Made by a program: the position numbers and the translations under genes. The notes under the pieces were generated by a model. It made no database searches. It saw only the letters and a list, made by a program, of their open reading frames with translations, and was not told where the DNA came from. A DNA stretch of 64,000 nt from Deltaproteobacteria bacterium (lineage in GTDB: Bacteria; Myxococcota_A; UBA796; CAJQPC01): positions 1 through 64,000 of the forward strand of contig JADKFE010000036.1 in NCBI GenBank assembly GCA_016717595.1, read 5' to 3'. Position 1 is the first letter of the stretch. Each line of letters begins with the position of its first letter. Below, piece after piece: positions 9,124 to 19,000 of the stretch.

Positions 9124-11118
9124 ATGCTCCTTCCGTGCCTTCTCGACCTGTGGCTCTCCGTCGCGCTCGCCGGGGAGACCTTTGGCGATCAAAATTTTTA
9201 TTACGGTGACCTGCACTCCCACACCGGCTTCTCTGGCGACGGTGGCTCGGCGGACATGGGCAACTGTAGCGGCTCCTGCGGCAACTTCGCCGACGTCTTC
9301 ACCACGGCGAGAGACAACGGCTTGGACTTCGTCGCCCTCACCGATCACATCAACACGACCACCTCCGTGGGCCCCACCAATTTTTTGGTGCTTCACGCCG
9401 CGGTGCTCGCCGCGAACGACGAGGCGGGGGGCTTCATCACCATCCCCGCGGGAGAGCTCGCGTTCATCGAGCAGGAGAGCCCCGTAGAGTTCGGGCACAA
9501 GACCTTGCTCATGTTTGGTGACAACAGCCAGCTCACGAACCTCACGCTCTCCGACGTTCGCTCGACCTCCACCGCGGAGATGCGCTCCTGCGAGGCCATC
9601 TGGACCCTCATGGAGAGCATCGACGCGCTCTCTGGCGGGGCGATGATCGTGCCGCACCATCCCGCGGTGCAGCGCCCAATGTACACAAACTGGAGCTGCT
9701 TCAACTCCACCTGGGAGCCGGCCGTCGAGGTGTACTCCGACCACGGCAGCAGCATGGATGATCTCGGCTTTGACGTGCCCGGCGTAGGGTTGGTGGCCTC
9801 CTCAACCGTACACGAGGCGCTCAGCCCCTCGGGCTACAACCTCATGTTTGGGTTTGTTGGCGGCACAGACTCCCACGACACCCGCCCCGGCGACGTCTGC
9901 AGCCTCGACACCGAGCACCCCACACACCTCTACGGAGGTGGCCTCACCGTGGTCGTGCTCGATCCCTCAGAGCCCTTCAACCGCGGCACGATCCGCTCCG
10001 CCATCGTCGATCGCAGCACCTACGCCACCACGGGCCCGCTGCTGCCGTTGACGGTGGAGTGGTCCTCCAAAGGCGCGCCGCTGGGCGGTCTGGGAGAGGC
10101 GCTCACCGCCCCTCAAGACGCCGATCTCGACGCCGAGCTGATGTTCCCCGCCGATCGTGCGGGCTTTGTGCTCGGCGTCGAGCTCGTCGGCCCAGACGCG
10201 CGCTGGCCGCTCACCGAGGTCTCCAAAGGGCGCTGGATCGGCGCGGCCCCCCAGGCTGAGCTCCCCGAGTGGCTGTACATCGCCGTCGAGCTTGACGGCG
10301 CCGGATGGTATGGCGGCTTTGGCGCCTGTGAAGACGGCGGCGACGACCAAGAGTGGATCTGGGTGAGCCCCTCACCGCTGACCTTGTTTGATGACGACGT
10401 CGATGACGACGGCCACAGCGTGCTCCTCGACGACTGTAATGATGAGGAGCCGTCCATCCATGGCGGCGCGGCCGAGATCTGGTACGACGGCATCGACCAA
10501 GACTGCGCAGAGGACAACGACTACGACCAAGACGCCGACGGTCACTTGCCGGAGATGTTCGGCGGGGGCGACTGCGACGACACCCGAGCCGATGTCTACC
10601 CCGACGCCCCTGAGTTCCCCGACGACGGCGTGATTCAGGACTGTTTGGTGCGGGCCGCGTACGACAAAGACGGCGACGGTCATCTGGCGTTAGAAGGTGG
10701 CGGCGGCGACTGTAACGACGCCGATCCCGCCGTCTTCCCCACCGCTGAAGACCTCTGGTACGACGGCGTCGATCAGGATTGTGACGGGGCGTCCGACTTC
10801 GACGCCGACCTCGATGGTCACGACGCCGTGGCCTATGGCGGCGACGACTGTGATGACCAAGACCCCGACCGCTCGCCGAGCGCGGAGGAGATCTGGTACG
10901 ACGGCCTCGACCAAGACTGCGACGGTCTCTCCGACTACGATCAGGACGGCGATGGTCTCGTCGTAGAAGACGACTGCGATGATGAGGACGCTGACGTCGG
11001 CCCCTGCGAGGAGCCTCCGAAGGACAAACGCTGCGCGACGACCCCGGTCGGCGCCTCTTGGCTGGCCTTGGGCGCGGCTTTGGTGGCGTTGGCGGGGAGG
11101 CGGCGGGGGCGCGTTTGA
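9124..11118 (+). CDS. Exported PHP-domain (DUF3604-like) protein with MopE-type Asp repeats and MYXO-CTERM-like tail
   Basis: 664 residues. A signal peptide (LLPCLLDLWLSVALA-GE) is followed by a PHP metal-hydrolase domain that opens with YGDLHSHTGFSGDGG and continues with DFVALTDHIN and later histidines (VPHHPAV, GGTDSHDTRPGD), all positions that hold metal in PHP enzymes. From about residue 420 there are five tandem units built on D-x-D-x-D-G-H ... DCDD ... WYDGxDQDCDG, the putative metal-binding motif known from MopE and many myxobacterial surface proteins. The C-terminus is RCATTP, a hydrophobic helix and RRRGRV, the layout of MYXO-CTERM sorting tags: cysteine, helix, arginine cluster. The protein is therefore likely processed and held at the cell surface, perhaps as a phosphoesterase. 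The substrate is unknown. RBS AGAGG lies before the ATG. Confidence 0.82.
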   Translation: MLLPCLLDLWLSVALAGETFGDQNFYYGDLHSHTGFSGDGGSADMGNCSGSCGNFADVFTTARDNGLDFVALTDHINTTTSVGPTNFLVLHAAVLAANDEAGGFITIPAGELAFIEQESPVEFGHKTLLMFGDNSQLTNLTLSDVRSTSTAEMRSCEAIWTLMESIDALSGGAMIVPHHPAVQRPMYTNWSCFNSTWEPAVEVYSDHGSSMDDLGFDVPGVGLVASSTVHEALSPSGYNLMFGFVGGTDSHDTRPGDVCSLDTEHPTHLYGGGLTVVVLDPSEPFNRGTIRSAIVDRSTYATTGPLLPLTVEWSSKGAPLGGLGEALTAPQDADLDAELMFPADRAGFVLGVELVGPDARWPLTEVSKGRWIGAAPQAELPEWLYIAVELDGAGWYGGFGACEDGGDDQEWIWVSPSPLTLFDDDVDDDGHSVLLDDCNDEEPSIHGGAAEIWYDGIDQDCAEDNDYDQDADGHLPEMFGGGDCDDTRADVYPDAPEFPDDGVIQDCLVRAAYDKDGDGHLALEGGGGDCNDADPAVFPTAEDLWYDGVDQDCDGASDFDADLDGHDAVAYGGDDCDDQDPDRSPSAEEIWYDGLDQDCDGLSDYDQDGDGLVVEDDCDDEDADVGPCEEPPKDKRCATTPVGASWLALGAALVALAGRRRGRV

Positions 11119-11126
11119 GCGGGAGG

Positions 11127-12278
11127 TTAGGCGCTCCGCCCAAATCCATACCGCTCATACACCTCGGGCATCGCCTCCTCTAGCTCAGCCTCGGTGATGC
11201 CATAGTCGGCCAGACGGTAGTGGTTGGCCTTGCGGTCGTGCAGGCGAAGGGTCGCGCGCTCGGTCATGGCGCGGGTGAGGCGGGCCTCGTGCGCCGCGTC
11301 GCGGGGCCAGGCGAAGTGATCGTAGAGCTGGTTCACCGCGGCTTTGGGATCTTGGCTCAGCGCGTCGTAGCGGAGGGTCTTGAAGCGTCGCGGATCGGCC
11401 TTGGCCTCAAACGCGACGATGCGTCGATAGATCTGTACGAAGTGAAACGCGACGGCCCGCCAGAGGGGGTGGGGCGGTCGGGGCTTTGTCTGCTCGTCGC
11501 CACGGGCGTGGGTGAGCATTCGCACGAGGTTTGTCGCCGAGGCGATGACCTGGGCGGGGTGACGGGCGATGTGGATGAGCTGGGCGTCGGGGAATCGCCG
11601 GTTGAGCAGCTCCAGTCGTCCGCCGGAGTAGACGTTCTTTGCTAGGTACCGGCGGCCGGGCGCGGCGTAGAGCGTGCGGCGGAGCGTGCCCTCGTAGAAG
11701 TCCATGATCCGGTCTTGTACGGCGGTGGGGCGGTCGTCGAGCAACCCTTGGTCGGGGAGTCTGTGCAGGTTGGGGAACACGTAAAAAGAGCCGACGTCGG
11801 CGAGCTGCGCGCCAAAATGAAAGGTGTCCTCTTCGACCTCATCCATACGAACACGGTGAATGTGGTCTGTAGGGGCGAAGCTGCGCTCTTGCCAGGCCCC
11901 AAAGGCGCGACCGAGGCGGCCACCGAGGCGCGCGTCGGCGCGGGCGATCCTTTGCACGAGGCGCTGGAGGCTCAGCGCGGGCAGGGCCGTGGCGTAGAGG
12001 GGCGACGCGACGAAGGCCGGGTCTTGCTCGAGGAGGTTGAACAGGAGCGTCGTGCCGCTGCGGGGCGGGGCGATGACAAAGACCGGCGCGCGGATCTCTT
12101 GACGCCGGAAGCCGGGGTGGAGGAGGTGATCTAGGGCGCGGCCTAGGAGGGTCCAGGCCACGAGGTTGTAGACCTCAGACCCACGGCGGAGCGTGTGGAA
12201 CAACGCGCCCCACCGCCGGGCCTTGGCTTGGCCCCAGGTGTCGTGAAGATGTCGCCCGGCCATCTCCCAGTCCATCAT
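11127..12278 (-). CDS. Sulfotransferase family protein
   Basis: 383 residues from the double ATG at 12278. The PAPS-binding 5' loop is visible as VFVIAPPRSGTTLLFNLLEQDP, preceded by a hydrophobic strand, and the 3'-phosphate motif as LIHIARHPAQVIAS. The remaining sequence, with YEGTLRR, YLAKNVYS and a late RYDAL, follows the Sulfotransfer_3 group that acts on lipids, carbohydrates or small molecules; the acceptor cannot be deduced. An in-frame upstream extension to 12476 is rich in His/Pro/Arg and lacks an RBS, so it was left out. The gene is divergent from the hybrid kinase at 12455, with a 176 bp shared gap that must hold both promoters. Confidence 0.83.
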   Translation of the reverse strand: MMDWEMAGRHLHDTWGQAKARRWGALFHTLRRGSEVYNLVAWTLLGRALDHLLHPGFRRQEIRAPVFVIAPPRSGTTLLFNLLEQDPAFVASPLYATALPALSLQRLVQRIARADARLGGRLGRAFGAWQERSFAPTDHIHRVRMDEVEEDTFHFGAQLADVGSFYVFPNLHRLPDQGLLDDRPTAVQDRIMDFYEGTLRRTLYAAPGRRYLAKNVYSGGRLELLNRRFPDAQLIHIARHPAQVIASATNLVRMLTHARGDEQTKPRPPHPLWRAVAFHFVQIYRRIVAFEAKADPRRFKTLRYDALSQDPKAAVNQLYDHFAWPRDAAHEARLTRAMTERATLRLHDRKANHYRLADYGITEAELEEAMPEVYERYGFGRSA

Positions 12279-12454
12279 TGCGCTCCGGTGGGTGTGCGGG
12301 TGAAGATCCGTGGGTGCATGGGGCTCCGGTCCGCCGGAACACGGCGTGTCGTCGTGAGGAGGGCGTGTCGAATCATACCCACGGCGGGCCGCGGCGTGGC
12401 GCCTTTGTGCAGCCTGGGGGTGCCCTGAGGCCAAGGGATGGTGTAGGCTCTGGG

Positions 12455-15022
12455 GTGGTGACGAACCCTGACCCAACAGCCGCTGCAGACCTCGACGCGC
12501 CGGATGGCGCCGCGGTAGAGCTGCGCCTTGGGCCGCTGCCGTGGACGTTCAAGGTTGGCCTTGGGCTCGTGATCCTCGTCGGGATCTTCGCCGCTTGGCT
12601 CAGCGCCAGCGTCTCCGCGGGCCGCGAGCGCCTCACCCAGCGCGCCGCGCTCAAACAAGAGGCGGAGCTGCTGCTCGACGCCGCCTTGGGGGGAGACCCC
12701 GTCGCCGGGCTTCAGGCGCGTGTGGAGGCCCTCGACGCCCAGCACCAGCTCCTCACCGGCCGACCTTCACCCCTCGCGGACCTGCCCGAGCCCTCGGGCA
12801 GCGACGCCTTGGCCGATCGCCGCGCGCTCTCGTTGTCGCTTGAGCGGTTCATCCAGGCCCAACGTCTGGCCAGCGCCACGCTCAACGCCCAGATGGACCG
12901 TCGCTGGGAGGGGCTCACGGCGTTGTCGTGGGGGAGCCTGTTCTTCGCCTTGGCGACGCTCTACTTCTTCGCCGTCGCCGAGACGCGCCGCCAGCGCGCC
13001 GTCGCCGTACAAGAGCGCCTCAGCGACGCCTTGGCCGAGACCGCCCGCGCCCGTGAAGAGGCCGAGCAGGCGAACCAGCTCAAGGCGCGGTTCTTGTCCA
13101 ACATGAGCCACGAGGTGCGCACGCCGCTCAACGGGGTGCTCGGCATGTCGAGCTTGCTCTTGGACTCGGAGGTAACCGAGCGCCAGCGCCAGCAGCTTGA
13201 GACGATCGCCGCCTGCGGTGAGGCGCTGTTAGAGATCGTCGATCAGCTCCTCGATCTCTCCCGCATCGAGGCCGGAAAGCTCGAGGTGGACGACGTTCGG
13301 TACGATCTTCGCGCGGTCGTGGAGCAGTGTGTCGATCTGCACGCCGAGCGCGCTTGGCGTCGTGATCTCAACCTCGTCGCGATGATCGACCCCGCGCTGC
13401 CCCCGGAGGTGCGTGGTGATCCCGCCCGGGTGCGGCAGGTGCTCTCCAACCTGCTCAACAACGCCACACGGTTCAGCGACGAGGGGGACGTCGTCGTGCG
13501 GGTGATGCTCCGCGAGCACAGCCTCGGCGAGCGTGTGCGCGTGGAGGTCACCGACTCCGGCGTAGGCATCTCTGAAGAGGATCAAACGCGCATCTTTGAG
13601 GCCTTCGCCCAGGCAGAAGGCGGCAGCGCGCGGCAGGTGGGCGGCGCGGGCCTGGGCTTGGCGATCTCACGGCAGATTGTGCAGCATCTCGGCGGTGAGA
13701 TCGGCGTGATCAGCCGCCCCAAGCGCGGCTCGACGTTCTGGTTTGAGCTGCCCTTGACCCCGGCTGGGGCGCCTTCGGTTCAAGAGCGCCCCGATCTCAG
13801 CGGGCGTCGTGTGCTCATCGCCCACAAGAGCCCGGCCCTTCTGGAGGCCCTCACCCGACTGTTCTCGGCCTGGGGCGCGACGGTCATCGCCGGGGCGAGC
13901 CTCGACTCCGCCCGGGTGCGCGGCGCCGGCGCCCCCGACGCGGCGCTCATCGACGTGGAGCTTCTGGATCTGCGCGATCCACGGTCTCTGAGCTTCCCCG
14001 GCGCCCTGGTGTTGCTCACCGGCCCGCGGCGTCGGGATGACGAGGCCCTACGCCACGACGCGAACGCGCTCGGGACCTTGGCGTTGCCCGCGTCTGCCGC
14101 AGAGGTAGAGGCGGCGGCGAGGCTGCTGCTCGCCCAGCTCAACGGGACCCCCACCGCCACCGCGCGCAGCGCCGGGGTGGTCACCTGGGATGAGTCGTTG
14201 GGGGTGCTGCTCGTCGCCGAGGACAACCCCGTCAACCAGCGCGTCGCCGGGGCGATGTTGCGGCGCCTGGGCTACGAGGTGGACGTCGTCGACAACGGCG
14301 CCAAGGCCGTTGAGGCCATGAGCACCCGGGGGTATGACGCCGTGCTCATGGACTGCGAGATGCCCGTTCTGGACGGCTTTGAGGCCACTCGCCGGGTGCG
14401 CGCCGCCGAGGGCGACGGTCGCCGGGTGCCGATTATCGCCATGACCGCCCATGTGCTGCGTGGGGACCGTGAGCGATGTATCGGCGCCGGAATGGACGAC
14501 TTCATCGCCAAGCCCATCGACCTCGTGCGTCTGGGTCGGGTGCTCGCGCGCTGGGTGACCGACTCACGAGACACAGAGGAGCGCCGCCGCGACGCGCTGA
14601 TGCCGCCGTTGCAGGCCGTTCGTCAGACGCTCAGCGCCGATGAGCCCAGCGTCGAGGCCTCGCCGCTGTTGGATCTCACGCCGCTCTTGGAGCTAGAGTC
14701 GTTGGCGCCACCCGGCGAGCCGAGCCCGCTTCGGGGCGTTCTGGCCACGTTTTTGGAGGAGCTGCCGCGGGAGCTCGCCCGGATTCAGCGCCTCGATGAA
14801 GAGGGGGACAGCGACGAGCTGGCCCGAGCGCTGCACCGTCTCAAAGGCGCGGCGGCCGCGCTGGGCGCCTCTCGCCTCAACGCCCAATGCGCAGACTGGG
14901 AGGGCGCGCTCAAGCAGAGCAGCCCAAGCCCCGATCCGACGCGTCTCGCCCGTCTCTCACGCACCGCCGACGCCACAAAGAAGGTGCTCAGCGCTGAGCT
15001 CGCCCGCGTGGGGACGTCGTGA
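12455..15022 (+). CDS. BarA-like hybrid histidine kinase (HisKA-HATPase-REC-REC-Hpt)
   Basis: About 855 residues. Two membrane helices (VGLGLVILVGIFAAWLSA and SLFFALATLYFFAVA) flank a ~130-residue periplasmic sensor. Then come a coiled linker, HisKA with the phospho-histidine in NMSHEVRTPLNG, and HATPase with NLLNNATRF, DSGVGIS and GAGLGLAIS. The first receiver-like domain begins VLIAHKSPA and lacks the acidic pair, so it is probably inactive; the second is complete (VAEDNPVNQR, phospho-Asp in VLMDCEMPVLDG, Lys in FIAKPI). The C-terminus is an Hpt domain with histidine in ALHRLKGAAAALGA. All parts of a four-step phosphorelay are thus in one chain. No partner response regulator is adjacent. 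The start is one of two adjacent GTGs (12455/12458); upstream sequence is open but not protein-like. It overlaps the next gene by 4 bp. Confidence 0.87.
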   Translation: MVTNPDPTAAADLDAPDGAAVELRLGPLPWTFKVGLGLVILVGIFAAWLSASVSAGRERLTQRAALKQEAELLLDAALGGDPVAGLQARVEALDAQHQLLTGRPSPLADLPEPSGSDALADRRALSLSLERFIQAQRLASATLNAQMDRRWEGLTALSWGSLFFALATLYFFAVAETRRQRAVAVQERLSDALAETARAREEAEQANQLKARFLSNMSHEVRTPLNGVLGMSSLLLDSEVTERQRQQLETIAACGEALLEIVDQLLDLSRIEAGKLEVDDVRYDLRAVVEQCVDLHAERAWRRDLNLVAMIDPALPPEVRGDPARVRQVLSNLLNNATRFSDEGDVVVRVMLREHSLGERVRVEVTDSGVGISEEDQTRIFEAFAQAEGGSARQVGGAGLGLAISRQIVQHLGGEIGVISRPKRGSTFWFELPLTPAGAPSVQERPDLSGRRVLIAHKSPALLEALTRLFSAWGATVIAGASLDSARVRGAGAPDAALIDVELLDLRDPRSLSFPGALVLLTGPRRRDDEALRHDANALGTLALPASAAEVEAAARLLLAQLNGTPTATARSAGVVTWDESLGVLLVAEDNPVNQRVAGAMLRRLGYEVDVVDNGAKAVEAMSTRGYDAVLMDCEMPVLDGFEATRRVRAAEGDGRRVPIIAMTAHVLRGDRERCIGAGMDDFIAKPIDLVRLGRVLARWVTDSRDTEERRRDALMPPLQAVRQTLSADEPSVEASPLLDLTPLLELESLAPPGEPSPLRGVLATFLEELPRELARIQRLDEEGDSDELARALHRLKGAAAALGASRLNAQCADWEGALKQSSPSPDPTRLARLSRTADATKKVLSAELARVGTS

Positions 15023-16002
15023 TCTTCCTCTGGGCGCTCGCCGCGCTCGGCGCGGCGGAGACACCGTGCGACACAACACCCGCACACGATCCCATCGCCC
15101 AGCGCGACGGGACGACGCTCTCGCTCTCGCCGATGCCCGGCGGGACGCCGATGACCGCCCTGCGCCTCGTGGACGACACGGGGCGTGAGTTAGACAGCCT
15201 CGCCGCGCCGTTCTCTGTGCGTTTTGGCGCCCCGGTGGACACACGCGGCGCCCTGCTGGTGCGCGAAGACGGATCCTTGACCCGCTGGGAGCGCCACGCC
15301 GACTTCCTCACCCCCTTGCCCCTGGCGCCAGGGCCGGTGAGCGTGATGGCCTGGGCGGGCGCGGACGTGGCGATTGGATACCTGGATGGGCGCGTGCTCA
15401 TCATCGATCCTTGGACCGCCCAGGTGCAGCTCGTCGGGGCGTCACACCCTGGCCCGGTTCTGAACCTGGTCAGCCGCCAAGGCGCCTTGGAGGCCCTCCA
15501 CGACGCCCCCTTCGGCGCCGGGCCCGACGGGACGACGGCCTTCGGCGCGCTGGTGAGCACCGATCTCAGCTCGGGGCAGCGCGCGCTGGACCTGCCGATG
15601 TGGTCGTCCCAGCTCACCTGGATCGGCCCCCAGGCGCCGGGCTCCGCCCACAGCCTCGCCCGGCGTGTGATGAGCCCAGGCTGGCCCTATGTCCCCGAAC
15701 CCACTTCGGACTGTGTGGGATCGCCGCCCGAGGGCTGGCGTCTCGCGCCGCCTCCGGTGCAGGTCAAGGCCCGGGTGCGGCGCGGTGAGCTGCGCCTTCG
15801 GGGGAAGCTCACGCCGACCGGCTGGGGCGCGCCGACTGGCCTCACCGTCGCTGTCGCCGAGGCCCCGGGCTACTGGCGGTTTGTGCCGCTGGGGGTGCCC
15901 GAGGGGGCCACGCTTGAGGAGAGCGTGACCGTCGGCGACGCCCAAGATCTCCGCCTTCTGGTGGAGCTGCCCGACGGCTGGCTGTGGGTCGTCTCGCTGT
16001 AG
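15019..16002 (+). CDS. Exported protein of unknown function
   Basis: 327 residues beginning with a GTG that overlaps the hybrid kinase stop (GTGA), so the two genes are translationally coupled. A short hydrophobic start (IFLWALAALGAAE-TPCDTTP) looks like a signal peptide cut near residue 14. The rest is beta-rich with repeated short units such as GALLVREDGSLTRWE and DVAIGYLDGRVLIIDPWTAQVQL, suggesting a partial beta-propeller or similar fold. Two cysteines (17 and about 234) could form a disulphide. No family was recognised. Coupling to a membrane sensor kinase suggests an accessory sensory or envelope role, which is inference only. It converges on the kinase at 16026-19433 with a 23 bp gap. 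Confidence 0.6.
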   Translation: MIFLWALAALGAAETPCDTTPAHDPIAQRDGTTLSLSPMPGGTPMTALRLVDDTGRELDSLAAPFSVRFGAPVDTRGALLVREDGSLTRWERHADFLTPLPLAPGPVSVMAWAGADVAIGYLDGRVLIIDPWTAQVQLVGASHPGPVLNLVSRQGALEALHDAPFGAGPDGTTAFGALVSTDLSSGQRALDLPMWSSQLTWIGPQAPGSAHSLARRVMSPGWPYVPEPTSDCVGSPPEGWRLAPPPVQVKARVRRGELRLRGKLTPTGWGAPTGLTVAVAEAPGYWRFVPLGVPEGATLEESVTVGDAQDLRLLVELPDGWLWVVSL

Positions 16003-16025
16003 CGCGTGACCGCCTCAGCGCCGCC

Positions 16026-19000
16026 TCACTCGCCCAACACACGCCTCGCCGCCTCCAGGAGCTGATTCGGCGTGAACGGCTTACGCAAGAAGTGCTCATT
16101 CGGGCTCAGGTGACGGCGATCGATCAGCTCGTTCCAGGCGTAGCCCGAGATAAACAGCACCCGCAGGGAGGGGCGAGTGAGGCGCGCCTGACGGGCGAGC
16201 TCGACGCCGTTCATGTCCGGCATCACCACGTCGGTGATCAACAGATCGGCGCGGTGAGGGTTGTCTCGGAGCGCGGTGAGCGCGTCAGAGGCGGTGAGCG
16301 CGGCCTCCGTCTCGTAGGACTCGAGGCTGAGTATATCGACGATCAGCTCCCGGAGATCCTCGTTGTCTTCGACGAGCAGCACCCGGCGGCCGCGGGGCGC
16401 CTCGTCCTCTGTGGGCGCGTCTTGGGGTTGGGCGTTGGCGGCGTTCGACCCCGACGCCGCCGGTAAGAGCAGGCGCACCATCGTGCCCGAGCTTGGCGAG
16501 CTGTGCGCGAGCACGGCGCCGCCATGTCCTTCAGCGATTCCATACACCACAGAGAGGCCGAGGCCCGTGCCCTCACCCGGAGACTTCGTGGTGAAGAAGG
16601 GATCGAAGATTTGGGTAAGCGTCTTCTCGTCCATCCCCTTGCCAGTATCCTCCACGCGCAGCTCTGTAAACTCACCGGGCTGGAGGCCGAGCTGTCGGAG
16701 GTCGATGGCGCTGGGTATGATCGTCTCGGTGCTCACACGAAGCTCCCCTCCGTTGGGCATCGCGTCCAGGGCGTTTGAGATGAGGTGAACGAGGGCCTGC
16801 TCCAAGAGCGCGGGCTCGCCGAGCACGGCCTGGGAGGCGGTAAATGAGCGCACCACCCGCACGTCCACGGGCATCACCCGCTGGAGCACGTTGAGGCTGT
16901 CTTGCACCAGCTCGTTGAGATCAATCGGGCGGGCGTCGGCGACACGTCGGCGCCCGAAGGTGAGCACCTGGTTGGCGAGTGTGGCGCCGCGATGGGCGGC
17001 GGCGGCGATTCTGTCCAGCTCCAGCTCCGTACCCGACACAGATGCCGTCTTGCGGCGCAGGAGCTCCGAGGCGCCTAAGATCGTGCTCAAGAGGTTGTTG
17101 AAGTTGTGCGCGAAGCCTCCGGCCATCACGCCCAGGGCCTCGAGACGCTGCATCGTCGTCAGACGAGCCTCGATCTGTTGGCGCTCTAGCGCCGCGCTCT
17201 TGAGGTCGGTCACGTCGCGACCCACCACAAACACTCTGCCCTCGGTGGTGCGAACAGAGCCGCTCCAGGAGATCCATCGCCAGTCATTGTCTTTGCGCCG
17301 CACGCGGGTCTCGACGTGAAAGAACTGGCTGTCTACGGTGGTCTGCTGGCGGACCAGCTCAAACACGGGCAGATCGTCCGGGTGAATCAGCGTCGAGAGC
17401 CGCAGGCGAAGCAGCTCGGCGTCTGTGTACCAGAGCGATGCGCTCCACGCGGGGTTGTAGCGCTGAAGGGTGGTCTCCATGTCGACGATGGCCAGCAGGT
17501 CGGGGCTCAGCAAGAACAGCTCGTCGCGCTCGCGCTCGGCGCGTTTCTGCTGGTCTGTGTCGAATAGATAGCCCTCTAAGGCGATGAGGCGCCCGGCGGC
17601 GTCCCGCAGGCTGCGCCCGTGGGTCCACATCCAGCGCTCTTGGCCATCTCGGGTGAACACGCGCATCTCAGCGACAAAATGTTGGGACACGCGGAGCTGC
17701 GCGCGCACCTCCTCGCAGACCCGGCCCTGATCGTCTGGGTGAAACAGTGAACGAAAGCTCGGCCCCGTCGTGTCCAGCAGGCTCTGTTCGCTGTAGCCGA
17801 GCAGCTCCTCGCAGGTGGGCCCGATGAGCTCCAGCGTCCAGTCGTCGTCGGCGCGGCAGCGGTACATCGTGCAGTTGAGGCGCTCGATGAGCTCCAGGGT
17901 GGCGCGCTCTTGGGCCTGGCGCTGCTGGGCGACGTTGAGGCGGTGCAGCGCTCGGGCGAGCACATCCACGATGAGGGTCATCGAGGGATCGTCGCCAAGG
18001 GTCGGCGCGGGCACCGCGGTGTTCGCGGCGCTCACCAAGGTGAGCAGGCCGATCACGCCTTGGGCGTCTACGAGGGGCATCACCAGGGCGCAGCGGTCCT
18101 TGGGCAGCAGGCGGTGCAGGGGAGGGTTGTCCCAGAGCGCGCCGCCGTCGAGGTACAGCGCGCTCGATGAGCCGCCCTCACAGAGCATCGGCGCGAGGGG
18201 GATGTGCCCGGCGAGGCCGATGGTGTCTTCGCCCTCACGCCACCAATAGAGGCGACGCACGCAGCGATTGTTCGGCTGATCAGCGTCGTAGAGGCACGCT
18301 TGAGCGCAGCCTAAGGTCGCCGTGAGGTCGGCGAGGCAGGCCTCTAAGACACGCTCTAGCTCTTCAGTGTCCGCCCGCGCCACCCGCTTCGCCACCCGCG
18401 CGCTGAGCTGCTCCAAGAGCTCACGCTCGGCGCGTCGGCGCTCGGCCTCTAGGCGACGCGTGAGATCGATGGCGCTGAGCAACATCACCTCTTCGCCATA
18501 AAGGCTGACCCGGCGCAAGGTCAGCTCGACCTCCACCCGCTCGCCGTCATGGCGCGTGAGCTGCGCGCGACGCTCGAGGGTCTGCCCGCGGTGGGTGTCG
18601 CCCAGGGCCTCTTGCCAGCGTCGGGCGTCGAGCGCCGGGCAGATGGCCTCCACACGCCGCGCGCCGGGCGGCTCTAAATCGAGGCCTAAACGGTCTCGGG
18701 CGCGCTGGTTCACGTCGAGCAGCCGCCCGTCGACGCTGAAGGTGAACATCAGCTCCGACGCGCTGTCCAGCGCCGCCCGGGCGAGGCTCAAGAGTCGCCC
18801 GGTGTCTTTGAGATCGGTGACGTCTACGATGAGGCCCAACAGTGAGCTGGGTTGCCCGTGGGCGTCGAGGTGGAACCTCCGCCCGCACCTCCCGCCAGCG
18901 CAGCTCCCGGTCGATTTGATCACCCGGCACTGCACGCGGTAAGGTTGGCGCTCAATAAAGCCCCGCTCGATGGCGCGCCAAGAGCGCTCACGGTCCTCCG

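Noticed and set aside
10211..11158. 315-codon minus-strand frame, Arg-rich
   Set aside because: Shadow of the MopE Asp repeats (GAC/GAT opposite give Arg and Ser).
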